Below, in pieces: positions 45,101-60,100 of a stretch of 64,000 nucleotides of DNA. The position numbers were made by a program, and so were the translations under genes. Origin of the DNA: Mimachlamys varia (taxonomy: Eukaryota > Mollusca > Bivalvia > Pectinida > Pectinidae); assembly GCA_947623455.1 (NCBI GenBank), contig OX392543.1:21884757-21948756 (forward strand), written 5' to 3'. The notes under the pieces were generated by a model, which did not search any database, was not told the DNA's origin, and worked only from the letters and a program-made list of their open reading frames with translations. The first letter of the stretch is position 1, and the number at the start of each line of letters is the position of its first letter.

Positions 45101-48100
45101 TGTGTATATATGTGTGGCATTGACAATAAATTATTTGAAATTAAATTAAATTTAATTTAAAAAAAAAAATAAAAATCACCAGTATATCCATAAAGGCCTA
45201 AGTATAGATTTCAATATTTTTTTCTCTATTGAAAAAAAAAAATCATATCATATCATTTTAATTATTAATCATGATTATTAATGATAGAATTCTAGGCCTG
45301 CATAATAATATTATTTAATTTTCATTACAAGTATATTTACACATCGAGCTGAAGACATATTTTTGAGAAATGTAAAATCAGATCTTTTGTAAAAACGCAA
45401 ACAATTTAGTCTATGCATACGTAATGAAAAAAACGGTAACTGATTTTAGGACGAAACAAAATACATGTACACTGCAACCTGTGCTACCCAAGCACTAGCT
45501 AGGCCTAAAAGTTTATTGAAAATTTTCGTCCCGTAAAATCGTGAATTACGCCGAGTGGCTTCGTGGTGTATGACTTCGTTGTAAGTGATGAATTATCGTC
45601 AGCGACTAGCCAACAATAAGATAGCAATATATAATATATGTTGGTGTTCTTCTGATTTGATGTGATAACAAATCATTTTGATTTTGAAGTCGATGTGTGG
45701 TGGGATGTTTTCACCGAGTCCGCAATCGAACCCGGAAGTGTATTGAAGATTAGAGAAAAACATGTCGAGTCGCTACGTACGACACGATGTGCCTTTCTTG
45801 TTATATTTCTTTTCTGAAAATAATCACAATAATGATGTCATTCACTGATTCGATTCAATTAAAGACAAATGAAAACTAAATAACTAAGGGAGTTTTCGCT
45901 CGTCACCCTCCGTAAACCACATTTTTTCCCATGATGCAATAACCCCAAAATTTACTGACCAATCAAAACGTAGCGGGAAATTTATTCCTTATTTGATTCA
46001 ACTTTGACCCACGACCTACGATTGCAAATGTAAACAAACGGGAGTCGGTCTCAAACCGATTCAATCTTACCGGAAAACAGTTGTATTATCATGTTACGCT
46101 GGAAATTAACGGTCCCCAGCAACTGAGAACAACACACGTAGATGGTGAAGGCAACACAGAATGTTTTCTACACAAACGGCGACGAATAGATTCTTCCAGA
46201 ACTTGCGGCATACCTCGGCGTGGCGGCCATTACCAACGTAAGTTCATCGATATATAAGTTGTGAAAGTTTCGTCAATATTTAAATTGTTTTGCTGGATAC
46301 TTCAAGAACCCAATTCATCATGTTCATTAGTGAATATTCTTCATCTTTTCCAGCTCAACGATCACAATTAACAGCTGCATAAATACATGGCCACGACTTC
46401 CTCACAACGACCTGACTTGATTTTTTTTTAATTGTAATGTAAGTTTTTCAATGTATTTGACTACATAAATACTGATAAATTGTCTAACGGTAACTATTAT
46501 GCATTCGTTTGAAGATTCGCTGTGATATAATAACAATTAAAGGTTTTAAATGCTTGCATTGTTTATTCAAATCTGCTTTACGTGTTTTAAATTGTCAAAA
46601 CTTTTTAAGAAATATAGTCAAACTAAATAATTAATTGTTTGGGGCTTAATACACAGTTGCTGAGATTAGGCAGTTTTGAAATTGATTTTAACTATATACG
46701 AACACTAATTAATTACATAATTATACCATATACATGAACCATACGTATATATGTGCATCTATCACAAAGTCAATGTGTTAAATAATGTTTTGCTTTTGAA
46801 ATTCTTCAAATTTAAAAATTAATTATTTTTTTAGGGTATATTTTTTTTCTAAAATGTTTCCATCTTAACATTAATTCTCTATATTTCAGCAATTTTGTTT
46901 TCTTTTATACACCTTTCAAACAATCAACATTTTTTAACATTTCAGGTTCAATATATACATTGCAAATATTCTCAAATTTTCTTCTCATTTTGTTCCAATA
47001 TTATTAATTAGGAACTTAAATATAAAAAGCCTAAATAGAAGCACGAATTTAGATCGAAATCCATGATTAAAGTTAATAGATATGTTTTTATGTTCAAGTT
47101 GGCTGACGCCAAGACCAGAGGATCCTCGGGCCAATATCATCTGACACATACCATCCAGAACAGACACTTACAGATCTGGACAGTACTCCTTCCTACCCAG
47201 AACCATCATCACATGGAATGGAATAGCAACAGAGACTTGATCCAAACCAACAATCGAGAGTGTCCAGTCCACATTTCAACCTAGCATATTTGACTTTCTT
47301 CAACTTCAATACATTTTCAGTGTGCGAAAGTAATTCTTAATGTTTCATAGACAATATGTTTATCGATATTCAAATTGCATAGACCAAACAAAATTTCTAT
47401 AGACTGAATTGTTTCATCAGTGTCAACAGACCTCTTAAACAGAGTGATCATGATCTCTCCTCCTTCGACATTCATAATCATGAGCAATTAAATTCCTTAA
47501 GACATAAGGTCTACCATACTAGCATTTTGCATAGACTGACAGGTTTTCCTGTAGCCTCGGTCTACCAGTCTTTCGTTACTTTCGCACACTGCATTTTGTA
47601 GATACATCACCTGTTGTTTTTACCTATTATCCTTTTAACTTTAAATACAGAACTTTTTAGCTTGTGGTTCACCATGCGTTTCATAATGAACACTCTCCAA
47701 AATCCAATGAAAATTAGAACTTTTTAAAACCCATGGGTGCAGGGCCAGGGTCCAAGGAATTGGGATTTCCTTAAGCAGTGTAGTGCCATATTTTTCTAGA
47801 AAGAAGATTAGTGTGTAGTGAGTATAATGGTGTTAGAAGATTGTAATGTTTATTGATGTATAATTTATGATGTATGTGAAGTGATTTTAAATTTACAAAT
47901 GTATGTGTTTTATATGATTTAAGATTGTACTTATAATATTAATGTATATTTACTACCTACCTGGATCTACCTGGCATCAGTCTGGTGTAGATGTTTCCAT
48001 CTCTGGACCACATTTAGGGCCTCATATTGGAGATACTGGTACCCTATAGTATTGTTTTCACTGTAACTAGCGCCCCTCCCCCATTCTACCAAGGTATACA

Positions 48101-51100
48101 AATTATACAAGTGCCCTTTTAATCGCAATGCAACTAAAAGATTCCATCTAACGGTGCGGTAAAACCTTGCTGTGTGCATGTTTACAAGACAAAACCCCAC
48201 AAATATTGGTTATTTGTGTACAAATTATCCAAAATTGATGACATTTATGTCTCACATCATGAGTACTATCCATTCTGGTCATAATACATTGTACTTATTT
48301 ACCTTATTAAAAAGACATTTTATGCCCCCGCCATGTCCGTCCTGTCGCGTCCCATCCCATGGTAATGTAACCAGCTAATTTAAATAACTACTTATGCATT
48401 CTCATCAGACTTTGCATACATAATAAGTATGATGTCTTGTTGTGCACCTTGCTCTTTTTTTTTCTCGGATCAAGCGTCCAAGAGGGCCGCCACCGCTTCT
48501 GATTGGCTAAAACATATCCTGTAATAACTTTTCTTCTATACTATACCAATCATGATGAAACTTGATGGGATGGATGATAACATGAAGGCGCTCATTATAA
48601 ACAAAAAGCTGTGGCATTACGATTCAAGATGGCTGCCAACTAGAGGCTTCTGATTTATCGAAATTTAAATATTGTCCGATTTGATTGAAATTTAGTATGT
48701 ATATGTAATCTGATGATACGAAGGCAAAGACAGTATTCTTTTAATGAAAAACAAAGTGGGAGACATTTTATGGTCTCTGATTGGTCAAAATCCAAATATC
48801 CAAGTTTCATGAAATTTTGCAGAACTTATTTCATATGGATTTCGTATTTATGTCTCATAGATATTTCTAGTTCTTGCAGGTCCTACTTTTGTTATCCTAT
48901 TAAGCGCTCCCTTTGGGACATTTTTTAGGTGCCTAGTGGGCACTAATTAAGACAAATACAGTAATCACTCTATTCACCTGTCCAATAATAGCTCATAGCT
49001 GATACCTTATTTATTGACCAATTTACTTGAAACTTGATCAAGATGTTAAGTTGACATAAATACTTTCTGAGGTCAAAGGTCAAGGTCATATGGTTCAAAG
49101 GTCAAGGTCAAATTTTGTACTTTGTCACTAATGATTTTTTTGTTGTGACATACAGTAATGAAGCAAAGTTTGTTGAAATTAAACAATGAGTCAGCTGACA
49201 ATAAGTCAAAGTCACGGAGTTAAAGATAAAATCACCAGGCCAAGGTCAAATTTTGTACCTTTTCACTGATGAACATTTTAATATGACATTATGAAGCAAA
49301 GTTGATCAGAATTAAACAAGGATTCAATAGGCCAAAACTCATGGTTACCAGGTAAAAGGTCAACTCATGGGCAAATTTTGTAACTTTCCACTGATGAACT
49401 TTTTATTTTGACATTATGAAGTAAAGTTGGTTTTAATTAAATAAAGACTCAACAAACAAAAACCATCTTTTACTGATGAACAGGTCCGTATGACATCATG
49501 AAGCATGATTGGTCAGAAACTAACAAGGAGTTAATTGACTAAAGATCAATCTTGTTTGGTTTGACCATTGGGTCTAAAGCTCAAGATTTGATGATCACAG
49601 AAAAGAAATAGCACATGACAGGGCCCTTGCTGACCTGTCATTGTTATAGTTTGATGTATGTGTAGTGAGTATGATATAGTGTTAGAAGATTATTATTATA
49701 TTTGTCAAATTTGTGTGTATTTGTATGATGTAAGATAGGTTTTTTTATTATCAAATTTATTTATATCATATGATGTATGTGTTGTGGGAATCTTAAGAAG
49801 ATAATATTTATTACAATTTCATTTTAATGACAGTTCCTCAATAATGACATATTTGAAATAGTAGCTATACAAAAATAATTGCATACAGGTAGCTTAAAGG
49901 AATATTTCTACATATAATTTCTGCAAAAATTTTGATATAGTACTACAGTGGACTCCACATAATATCACACCTGTTAATATCACATTCCTCTTTAAATCAT
50001 GTTTTCCCAAGCACCAATTTTCTCTATATAATCTATGTAATTGGTTCTGGTTAATATCATGTATTTTGAGGTGAATTCCTCTTAATATCATCTTTTTTTA
50101 ACCAATAACATAAAATATTCTGAAAATGATGTCATTTCTTTTGATTTCAGATACAACTTGTACAAAATGTTGCATAGAAAATACAAAATAACCCCAAAAA
50201 TGATTTTTATTTGAAATAATGTTATCTATATATTGAAACATCTTCATATGTACATTGAATATCTTACTTTTAGGTATGGAGGTTGGAAATGCACTTGATT
50301 TAGACGGAAAAAAACATGTTTCTCTTAATGTCACATTCCTGTTAATATCATGTTTTTGTCTAAAAAATGCAACTTGATATAAAGAGAAGTGCACTGTAAT
50401 AGGATAATATCAATGTTAAAGTAACCACAATGGATTATTTTTGAAATTTGATGTTCTGAAAAATAAAGATTTTTTTCTTCTAAATTTATACCTTTTTTGT
50501 AACTTTTTAATACCTTTTTTGTAACTTTTTAATACCTTTTTTGTAACTTTGTTGTACCTTTTTTATACCTTTTAAAAAGCTATACCTTTTTTGTAACTTT
50601 TTAATACCTTTTTTGTAACTTTTTTGTACCTTTTTTGTAACTTTTTTGTACCTTTTTTGTAACTTTTAATACCATTTTTATACCTTTTTTGTACCTTTTT
50701 AATACCTTTGAAAAGGTATAAAAAAGGTACAAAAAAGTTATACCTTTTTAAAAGGTATAACTTTTCTGTACCTTTTTTATACAAAAAAGTTATACCTTTT
50801 TAAAAGGTATACCTTTTCAAAGGTATGAAAAAGGTACAAAAAAGTTATACCTTTTTAAAAGGTATAAAAAAGGTACAAAAAAGGTATACCTTTTTAAAAG
50901 GTATAAAAAAGGTACAGAAAAGTTATACCTTTTAAAAAGGTATAACTTTTTTGTACCTTTTTCATACCTTTGAAAAGGTATACCTTTTAAAAAGGTATAA
51001 AAAAGGTACAGAAAAGTTATACCTTTTAAAAAGGTATAACTTTTTTGTACCTTTTTCATACCTTTGAAAAGGTATACCTTTTAAAAAGGTATAACTTTTT

Positions 51101-54100
51101 TGTACCTTTTTTATAACTTTTTTGTACCTTTTTAATACCTTTGAAAAAGTATACCTTTTTTGTACCTTTTTCTTTGACAATAAAGTGATTATTTAACTGA
51201 ACAAATGTGTTGAGTATAACTTTTTTGTACCTTTTTTGTAACTTTTTAGTGCTAGATTGAAACCTCTTTTCTGATAGGGTTCCAATCTAGCATAAAAAAG
51301 TTATGACTTTTTTGTACCTATAAAAATGTAACTTTTTTGTACCTTTTTTTGGTATGGGCTGGTTCTACAATTTAGGAAAGAGATTATAAAACTTCTCTAT
51401 CACAACATCTGGTTCTACAATTTAGGAAAGAGATTATAAAACTTCTCTATCACAACATCTGATTGCACAATTTAGGAAAGAGATTATAAAACTTCTCTAT
51501 CACAACATCTGGTTCTACAATTTAGGAAAGAGATTATAAAACTTCTCTATCACAACATCTGGTTCTACAATTTAGGAAAGAGATTATAAAACTTCTCTAT
51601 CACAACATCTGATTGCACAATTTAGGAAAGAGATTATAAAACTTCTCTATCACAACATCTGGTTCTACAATTTAGGAAAGAGATTATAAAACTTCTCTAT
51701 CACAACATCTGATTGCACAATTTAGGAAAGAGATTATAAAACTTCTCTATCACAACATCTGGTTCTACAATTTAGGAAAGAGATTATAAAACTTCTCTAT
51801 CACAACATCTGGTTCTACAATTTAGGAAAGAGATTATAAAACTTCTCTATCACAACATCTGATTGCACAATTTAGGAAAGAGATTATAAAACTTCTCTAT
51901 CACAACATCTGGTTCTACAATTTAGGAAAGAGATTATAAAACTTCTCTATCACAACATCTGGTTCTACAATTTAGGAAAGAGATTATAAAACTTCTCTAT
52001 CACAACATCTGGTTCTACAATTTAGGAAAGAGATTATAAAACTTCTCTATCACAACATCTGGTTCTACAATTTAGGAAAGAGATTATAAAACTTCTCTAT
52101 CACAACATCTGATTGCACAATTTAGGAAAGAGATTATAAAACTTCTCTATCACAACATCTGGTTCCACAATTTAGGAAAGAGTTTATAAAACTTCTCTAT
52201 CACAACATCTGGTTCTACAATTTAGGAAAGAGTCTATAAAACTTCTCTATCACAACATCTGGTTCTACAATTTAGGAAAGAGTCTATAAAACTTCTCTAT
52301 CACAACATCTGGTTCTACAATTTAGGAAAGAGTTTATAAAACTTCTCTATCACAACATCTACAGCGGACAAAATGTTTCCATAATCTGGTAAAGCTTTCC
52401 TTTGCAGTTCATAATCTACATCTAAAACAAACACTTGATTTTAACTAGGACCCATAAGCAGTCGAGATAAAATGTATCCTGTTAAATTATGAAACCAAAC
52501 AAACCAAAAATGTACAATACAAAAAATTGAAATATTTTGACAACATAGCCAGGAATTTGTGTAAGATTTTACTTACTGAAGTATATTGCTGCATCTTTTT
52601 CTTGGTGAGGTCATAGTATTTACAGTAATTTTCATGCTGTTTCTTGACATCGGAGGACTGTGATGAAGATTTGTGGACAGGCGGAGGAGGTAGGGGACGT
52701 TCCCATTGGTAATCATGGCGGTGAGCGGTTGTTCGGGAGTGTAGCCGTGGCAACTTGAACTGGGTCTCCTTCTTTACATGTTTTTTCCTAAGAATATTTA
52801 ACACTAGTTAATCAAGATTATTGTGAAACGGAAAAACCGGAATATCTCACTGATTTTTACTTCCGTCCCAGGTTCTTGGATATTTTTTAACTCATTCATC
52901 CCCGAAGACACATATGAACTCTTCCATTGAAAAGGTTGGAATAGTTCATTATGAAAAACATGGATGGATAAGCTAGGAGCATGTTAACTTGTTAGATTAA
53001 ATACTTCATGAATCTTGACATAATATTCACCACTGAATTTTTGTTTTGAACAATTCAAACATTTGAACTTTTAATGCGTCTTCATGGGAAAGTGAGTTAC
53101 TGTAACAATTTGCTTACTTTTTCTTGGACTGTCTCACACTCTGAAGGTTGGGCAGCGACCCTGCAGATGCGTACGATTTCTCTGTTAGCGTGTCACATGA
53201 CTTTGTACACTGGGATTGGCTACGCTCAGATTGTCCAGACGCCATTTGACGATACTTCAAGTAGTCCTCAAATGATGTAGCCACAGGAACTCCAGTAGTC
53301 CATTGCATTTGAAGGATTCCGAAATTAGATTTCCCAGTGTCTCTGAAAAATGAATGTATGTTAGACATAAAAGATTGCAACTATGAAAATTACACCATAC
53401 TATACAGAATGATGTCTGATCTAATAGAATCTCAGGTAATCTTAAACTCAGAATAATTTCATCTTTTAGCCCTTCAAATATTATTCTTGTCTAGTTTGGA
53501 TTTATTTGCGTTTAACAATTCCTATTAGCAACTATGGTCATTCTAGGATGTGCCAGATTTTAGTGCTGGAAGAAAGCGCGAGTTTCCGTTAAAAAAATTA
53601 CACCAACGGCCAGTACCTGGCAACTGCCCTAAATGAACTTTACACCTAAAGGTGCAGGGCTTGTGGTAACAGAATGTCTGACATCTTAACCACTTGTCCT
53701 CCACGGTCAGACCTTTTTGTAGACATCTTCTTTTATAAAGGTTTGGCAACCATTTTGGATTATAATATGTAGCGTCGGCTTAGTCTAAATAAAGACTACT
53801 GTATTTTCTTCCTGCTAGACTGTATAGCTGTATGTACCAAATGCAAGAACTGCCAGTCAACCCCATCAAAGAAACATTTAATACTATGATGTCATAATGA
53901 TAATTCCAGGTTCATATCAAATTTTATCAAAACCTAGCTAATACATAGGTCATCTCAAGGGCGGGCTAATACATAGGTCATCTAAAGGGTGGGCTAATTG
54001 ATAGGTCATCTCAAGGGCGGGCTAATTCATAGGTCATCTCAAGGGCAGGCTAATTCAAAGGTCACCTCAAGGGCAGGCTAATTCATAGGTTACCTCAAGG

Positions 54101-57100
54101 GCAGGCTAATTCAAAGGTCACCTCAAGGGCAGGCTAATTCAAAGGTCACCTCAAGGGCAGGCTAATTCAAAGGTCACCTCAAGGGCGGGCTAATTCATAG
54201 GTCACCTCAAGGTCAGGTTAATTCAAAGGTCACCTCAAGGGCAGGCTAATTCATAGGTCACCTCAAGGGCAGGCTTATTCAAAGGTCACCTCAAGGGCAG
54301 GCTAATTCATAGGTCACCTCAAGGGCAGGCTAATTCAAAGGTCACCTCAAGGACAGGCTAATTCAAAGGTCACCTCAAGGGCAGGCTAATTCATAGGTCA
54401 TCTCAAGGGCAGGCTAATACATAGGTTACCTCAAGGGCAGGCTAATTCAAAGGTCACTTCAAGGGCAGGCTAATTCATAGGTCATCTCAAGGGCAGGCTA
54501 ATACATAGGTTACCTCAAGGGCAGGCTAATTCAAAGGTCACTTCAAGGGCAGGCTAATTCAAAGGTCACCTCAAGGGCAGGCTAATTCATAGGTCACCTC
54601 AAGGGCAGGCTAATTCATAGGTCACCTCAAGGGTGGACTAATTCATAGGTCATCTCTCGGGTGGGCATGGTATTTTTTTCTTATTTCTTCCTCTACTACA
54701 TTACCCTGGTATCACCTCAAACTTACTCATTTTTTGTTTGCACCATCAGTTTGCCAGGAATAGACTCCACCCGGTGGCGTCCGTCATAATCAATCGTGGG
54801 ACCCTGAGGGAAATATCAAACAACAGTTGAATATTAGTGACAGTTAGACGTCCGACGTTATCAATCGTGGGACCCTGAGAGAAATATCAAACAACAGTTG
54901 AATATTAGTGACAATTTATCAATACACAGTTCAATATTGAACCTGTCCCAGTATGTAATCTTAAAACCTTGACATCCACCTACTCACTGATCTTCAAAAA
55001 GGTCCAGTACTGTACACGTATCATAACACTTAAGCCTAGGTGTTAATTAACTTCTGAAACTTCCAATGAGGGAGATTTCGATCATTCCATATTTCCAATG
55101 AGGGAGATCTCCATCATTCCAAATTTATAATGAGGAGAAAATGTGTGAAAAGTGACTGAAACTACATTTGCTGAACATGTCTTTCCATGTTTATGTATCG
55201 GAATAACTCTACATTTAATGCACTGACACACCTATGATGGTCATTACACACTGCAGTAACTAGGAGATCATTTGACCACAGGATGTAGCTTCGGAGTTTG
55301 TGCCAATTTGGATTTAACTGGGGGAGATTTTGAGGGTGATTGGTAAGTGTTGGTCAAAATGAGGGAGGTTTGACAGGTATGCTTAAGGGGAACCTGAACC
55401 TGCATATGTGGAAACCTGAATGAATTAAGAAAATATCTAAGATAAACCCTGACCGTTTGAGGTCTGTATACTTGCCTTGTTGCCTACCCTGACGGTGTGG
55501 AGGAGGCGAAGTCCGGCCTCGCCCGGCAGTAGAGGCAGGTCGGAGGCGATATATTGGATGACCGCTGGACCATTACTCTGTTTAACCTTCCCAGTGTCAA
55601 AATCTCGCTTCACCATCTCCATTCGTCGTCGCTCCTGGGCTGTGGGCGTCTTGAAGAACCGCTGCCAGTTTTCTGGAACAAATTTATTATACAGTTTTTG
55701 CACTTTATTTAAAAAAAAGAAAAGCTTAGTGGATCAAAATTAAAACACTATTCTCTCCTTTGTAGTAAATATAGGAAATCAATTTCAACAGAATTAATTT
55801 GCATCACTTTATATTTATTAAACATTTTGATTATTATCATTGTTATACCTTTGGAAATTTAAATTTGCAAACTAATTTAAAACTATTAAGTCTCATATCT
55901 TTCAAAACTGAATAAAATTAAGTTTTGTATATACATGCATGTACTTCACTTAAATCATCAAAGGAAAGTTGTAATGTATCAGATGTATCATATCATGTAT
56001 GCTTCTAGCTAGTCTTTAAGTTTGCATAAGATTTGAAAATGTACAAACATTCTCAATTCACTCAAACCATTCTCACAAATCACACTCAAAAACAAATAGA
56101 ATTTATTTTAAAATCACACTATTAAGTTCTATGCAACCACTGCAAAAACTATAAATTGTATTCAATCTTTTTTTCCCTGATCAACTGTAAGTTCCCAGTT
56201 TCATTGAAGCCATTATATTGGCAACTATGTTTTGCAGAATAGATTTGGTGCTAGTTATCTCCCTTGGCACATTAAATGTGCTTATTTTATTACACTTGTC
56301 TTCAAAAAACAACAGATATTGAATTTTTTTCCAGTGAGCTTTTCTTTAAGAAATTTCAGAGACAAAACACTTCACACATAAAACATAACACATATACTTA
56401 TGGCGTTAGCTGGGGCTTAAATCAATTTATTAACCAACAAATTTAAAACCAACTTCAAAGATTAAAATCAAATAAATCAAAATTCAACCAATTTTTTATG
56501 GTAGTTTTCACTCGTAAACAATTAAGGTATTCTTCAGTTACAACAAACAGAGATTATAAATCTTCAACCTGAAGTTAACGACCACTTACTGCGGCGCTTT
56601 GTTTTTGGAGTAGAGAGCTCTAAATCTAATAGACAAAATTACATTATGTAATTTGTTAAAAAATAATTAAAACATCACTTCATCTTCACACTTCTGATTA
56701 TCTATAGCTACAGTACAATACATGTTGATTCGGAGGGTTGTGACTGGATTCTCTAATACTGATAGTGGATTCCACTTAATATCACCCCTGTTAATATCAC
56801 ATTCCTCTTAATATCATGTTTTTTTAACCAATGACATAAAATAAGAATTATCCGAAAAAATGATTTTTAATTGAACTTATGTTTTCTTTATATTGAAATA
56901 TCTTCATATGTGCATTGAATAGCTTACTTTTAGTTATAGAGATTGGAAATGCACTAGATTAAGTGGAAAAAACATGTTTCTCTTAATGACACATTCCTGT
57001 TAATATCATGTTTTTGCCTGACAAATACAACATGATATAAAGAGGAATGCACTGTATTGAATTCTGTACATTTAAAGAAAAATAGGGAAAGCTGATTGTG

Positions 57101-60100
57101 ATAACTTATGAAACACAAACTCTTTCCTAGATATTTTCATACCAGAATATGACGTAAACCTACAATTATTAGTGGTAATCTTATCTCAGCAATTTTAGCA
57201 CTTAAGTTCAATTATGATTGCGCTATTAACAGTGACTGTATCTTGCTTTCTATAACAATCATTAATTGTGAATGCGCCAATTCATCATTGCACTGATCAG
57301 AATGGTTAGAGTAATTTATGAATTTTAGATCAGAATCCTTTTAGAAATGATTAAGTTACTTAGTGGACGAACTGAGCATTATTTCACCCATTCTCCCCTT
57401 AGAAAGCAAGTGATCTCTTCTAATTCAGAAGTTGGAATAGCTCCATTATGAAGTTTTAGGGGTGCAGGATGAGTAAAACCCATTCAGGTATCTAAAAGCT
57501 GATTTTATCCCAACAAGCTCATAATAGTAATACATTGTGCAGCATACATGTAAGTCAAGGTAACAAAAGAATCTGTATTGCTGTCTGACCGAGTGAAATC
57601 CATTTCTCTATTGTGCAAGTTAAGACTAAGACATCTTAACCCTGAAAGGAACGATTTATGAATTTTTCGCAAGGCTTTGCATAGAGCTCAACTTCATAAA
57701 ACTTATCCCGAGGGTTGAGATTTCTCTGTCTATATACGAAATGTAATGGGTAACTGATTATTTTTCATCCACATTTTCCTTCCTTAAAATCAGCTGTAAT
57801 GGTAAACCTAATGCATTGCATCTGATCAATGCATGGCAGACGCAAAAAATTGTCAGATGTGACATAATTGATGACACCGATTGGGTTGACAAAGCATAAA
57901 GTGATTTTGTGGTAGTGTTGTTCTAGAATAACAGCAGATGTGAACTGTCTTTTGTCTACATAGATTGAGATTTAATTTTTCCCTAGCAAAAATGGAGTGG
58001 ATGCACACATAAAGTGTTGGAGATCTATGAGGCACGGTGATCTAGTGGTAGGACGCCAGGCTCGGGTTGCGAGTACGAGTCCCGGCACTTGTGTTGTATA
58101 CTTGTTCCAGTCTACTCAGCTGTAAATGAGTACGTGGTTGGGTAGTGCTAGAAATGGTAGAATGCTAGCTGTGAGTGCTGCCATTTCAGCACCGATTGTA
58201 TGCTCCCCAGGGAGTTGAGAACGATATTGGCTGGTTACTAAGGCCCTATAACCACGGATAATAATCCGTGAACCGCTTTGAGGCAGCCTTTAAGGTCGTG
58301 ATAATTAATGCGGAATATAAGAACTTTGAATTATTATTATTATCTAAAGAGTCCTACAACCTTTCAGAAAACATCTGAAGCTACTATTACCTTTATCACT
58401 CTCTGGCCCCTTTGGAGTGGACAGCCCAGATGGACAAAGTGACCCAGCCGACTTGACCGGTGATAAGGACTGCTTAGGCCAGCCTTGTTTAGGACGATGT
58501 GGACCTGTAACAGAAACAAAGTCATACAGGGCATATAGACTACATACTTGCCAACTTTTTGAAATGTCCATGGGGGAGATTACGCATGCTCAAAATTGAA
58601 AACATAAATAATATGTATAAATGTACATTCCGAGGAAAAATAACACTTGGCTTCTTTTGAGCTCTTCTTTCAGATGAAAACATCAGATCTTTAAAAAAAA
58701 TAGGAACAGTTAAGCAGATTTCAAAGTTGAAAATGCATTATTTTAGGGTCTAAAATCGGCAGTCTCCCTCCTAAATAGGGAGGGTTCGCAAGTATGAGAC
58801 TATACTGTAAAATAGATGAATTTAAAGAACTGTAACCATGGAATCGTATTACTGTATCCAAGGTTACATGATGCTGAAGATGTTGAGAGTACTAAGTTGC
58901 CTTAGCCTCGGCTTGAGGGAATTTCCTTTTACTCAAATGGTAGGGTGTCCGACTAGAGACCAAAGGGTCGCTAGTTCGAACCCTACAATAAGATAGGATC
59001 TGATAAATAAACATTTTAAGGAACTTGGTGGATTTAATAAACTGAATTTGCACACCATCATTTTTAATATTGGATGAACAAGTGTCACGTCTTGAAAAAG
59101 TGCCTCCATCCTATGATATATGTTTTATTCTGGACCAATCCTTTTACTTACCATAGATGAGCAAACAGATATAATGTACTTATGGTATGTGTCAACTGTT
59201 TCAAAGGTTACAATTTTAATACCAATATCTGCTGCATCCAAGAATGAATGGATTTTACAATTTGAGTTTAACTCCATGCAGGGCCCAGTTGTTCACAGAT
59301 ATAATGTACTTATGGTATGTGTCAACTGTTTCCAAGGTTACAATTTTAATTCCAATATCTGCTGCATCCAAGATTGAATGGATTTTACAATTTGAGTTTA
59401 ACTCCATGCAGGGCCCAGTTGTTCAAAGCATGATTAGCTTAATCACTATTTAACGACTTTTTTCAAACTTTAATAATTCTGTCAATATACAAGGTAAAAA
59501 CTTCAAATTTTGCATGTAAATAAGCACTATTAGATATTTGATATCTGCGAAGTTGTGACTAAACCTATGGTTTAATTTTAAAGTTACAGGATAATTAATA
59601 TTTGCACTAATCACTAATTAAGCTAATCACTTCACACTTTACACCTCTCCCTTCTTGAGCTTAGTAAACTCTGACTGCGAATATATTAGTGTATACGCAA
59701 TAAAAAAAGGCTCAGCGGATTGATATTTGTTCAAATATGGCGTCGTTCACACTTCAGAACAATAAGTATTCGCTGACGGACATTGTTTGGTTCCTTCAAG
59801 ATTTTGAAACATGGAACATGATTATATGCAATCAAATGGTTTCTAGCAAACTTTTGATTCCAATGATGTGCATTCGAAATTCTTTGACGGTAACGCAAAC
59901 ATAGCTGCGCCCTGCAGTTGTGACGTCCCGACGCCAGACTGCGTCACAACCAGATCACTGTGTCAATGCGTGTACATAACGACCATTATAAATAAAGAAA
60001 TACTTATGAAGTGCCAGTAATATTATTCAATACAAAATTAAAAAATGCTGTTATGAAGAAAACTAGTCTTATTCAATGTGTATTTTCTAAACTTACCAAT

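Larger units (their letters stand above)
42092..51358. mobile_element. Candidate 9.27-kb inverted-repeat-bounded element
   Basis: The left end begins CCCATACCAAAAAAAGG and the right end is its exact inverse; identity runs 25 bp. Both ends abut units of the same 50-bp minisatellite, and the two bases CT (42090-42091 and 51359-51360) are duplicated. Removing the insert with one CT restores a normal unit-to-unit junction. Inside each end are dense arrays of GGTACAAAAAAG/GGTATACC-type repeats, comparable to the subterminal arrays of CACTA-like transposons, which also leave 2-3 bp duplications. No transposase is visible, so it would be non-autonomous. The A-rich simple nature of the ends leaves room for a repeat-expansion explanation. 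Confidence 0.65.

Noticed and set aside
50572..51180. Lys/Tyr/Phe-rich open frames
   Set aside because: They are translations of the palindromic GGTATACC/GGTACAAAAA array, with no independent coding evidence.
51361..52360. CRISPR-like regular array
   Set aside because: Units are contiguous 50-bp repeats without unique spacers, in an animal intron; it is a minisatellite.
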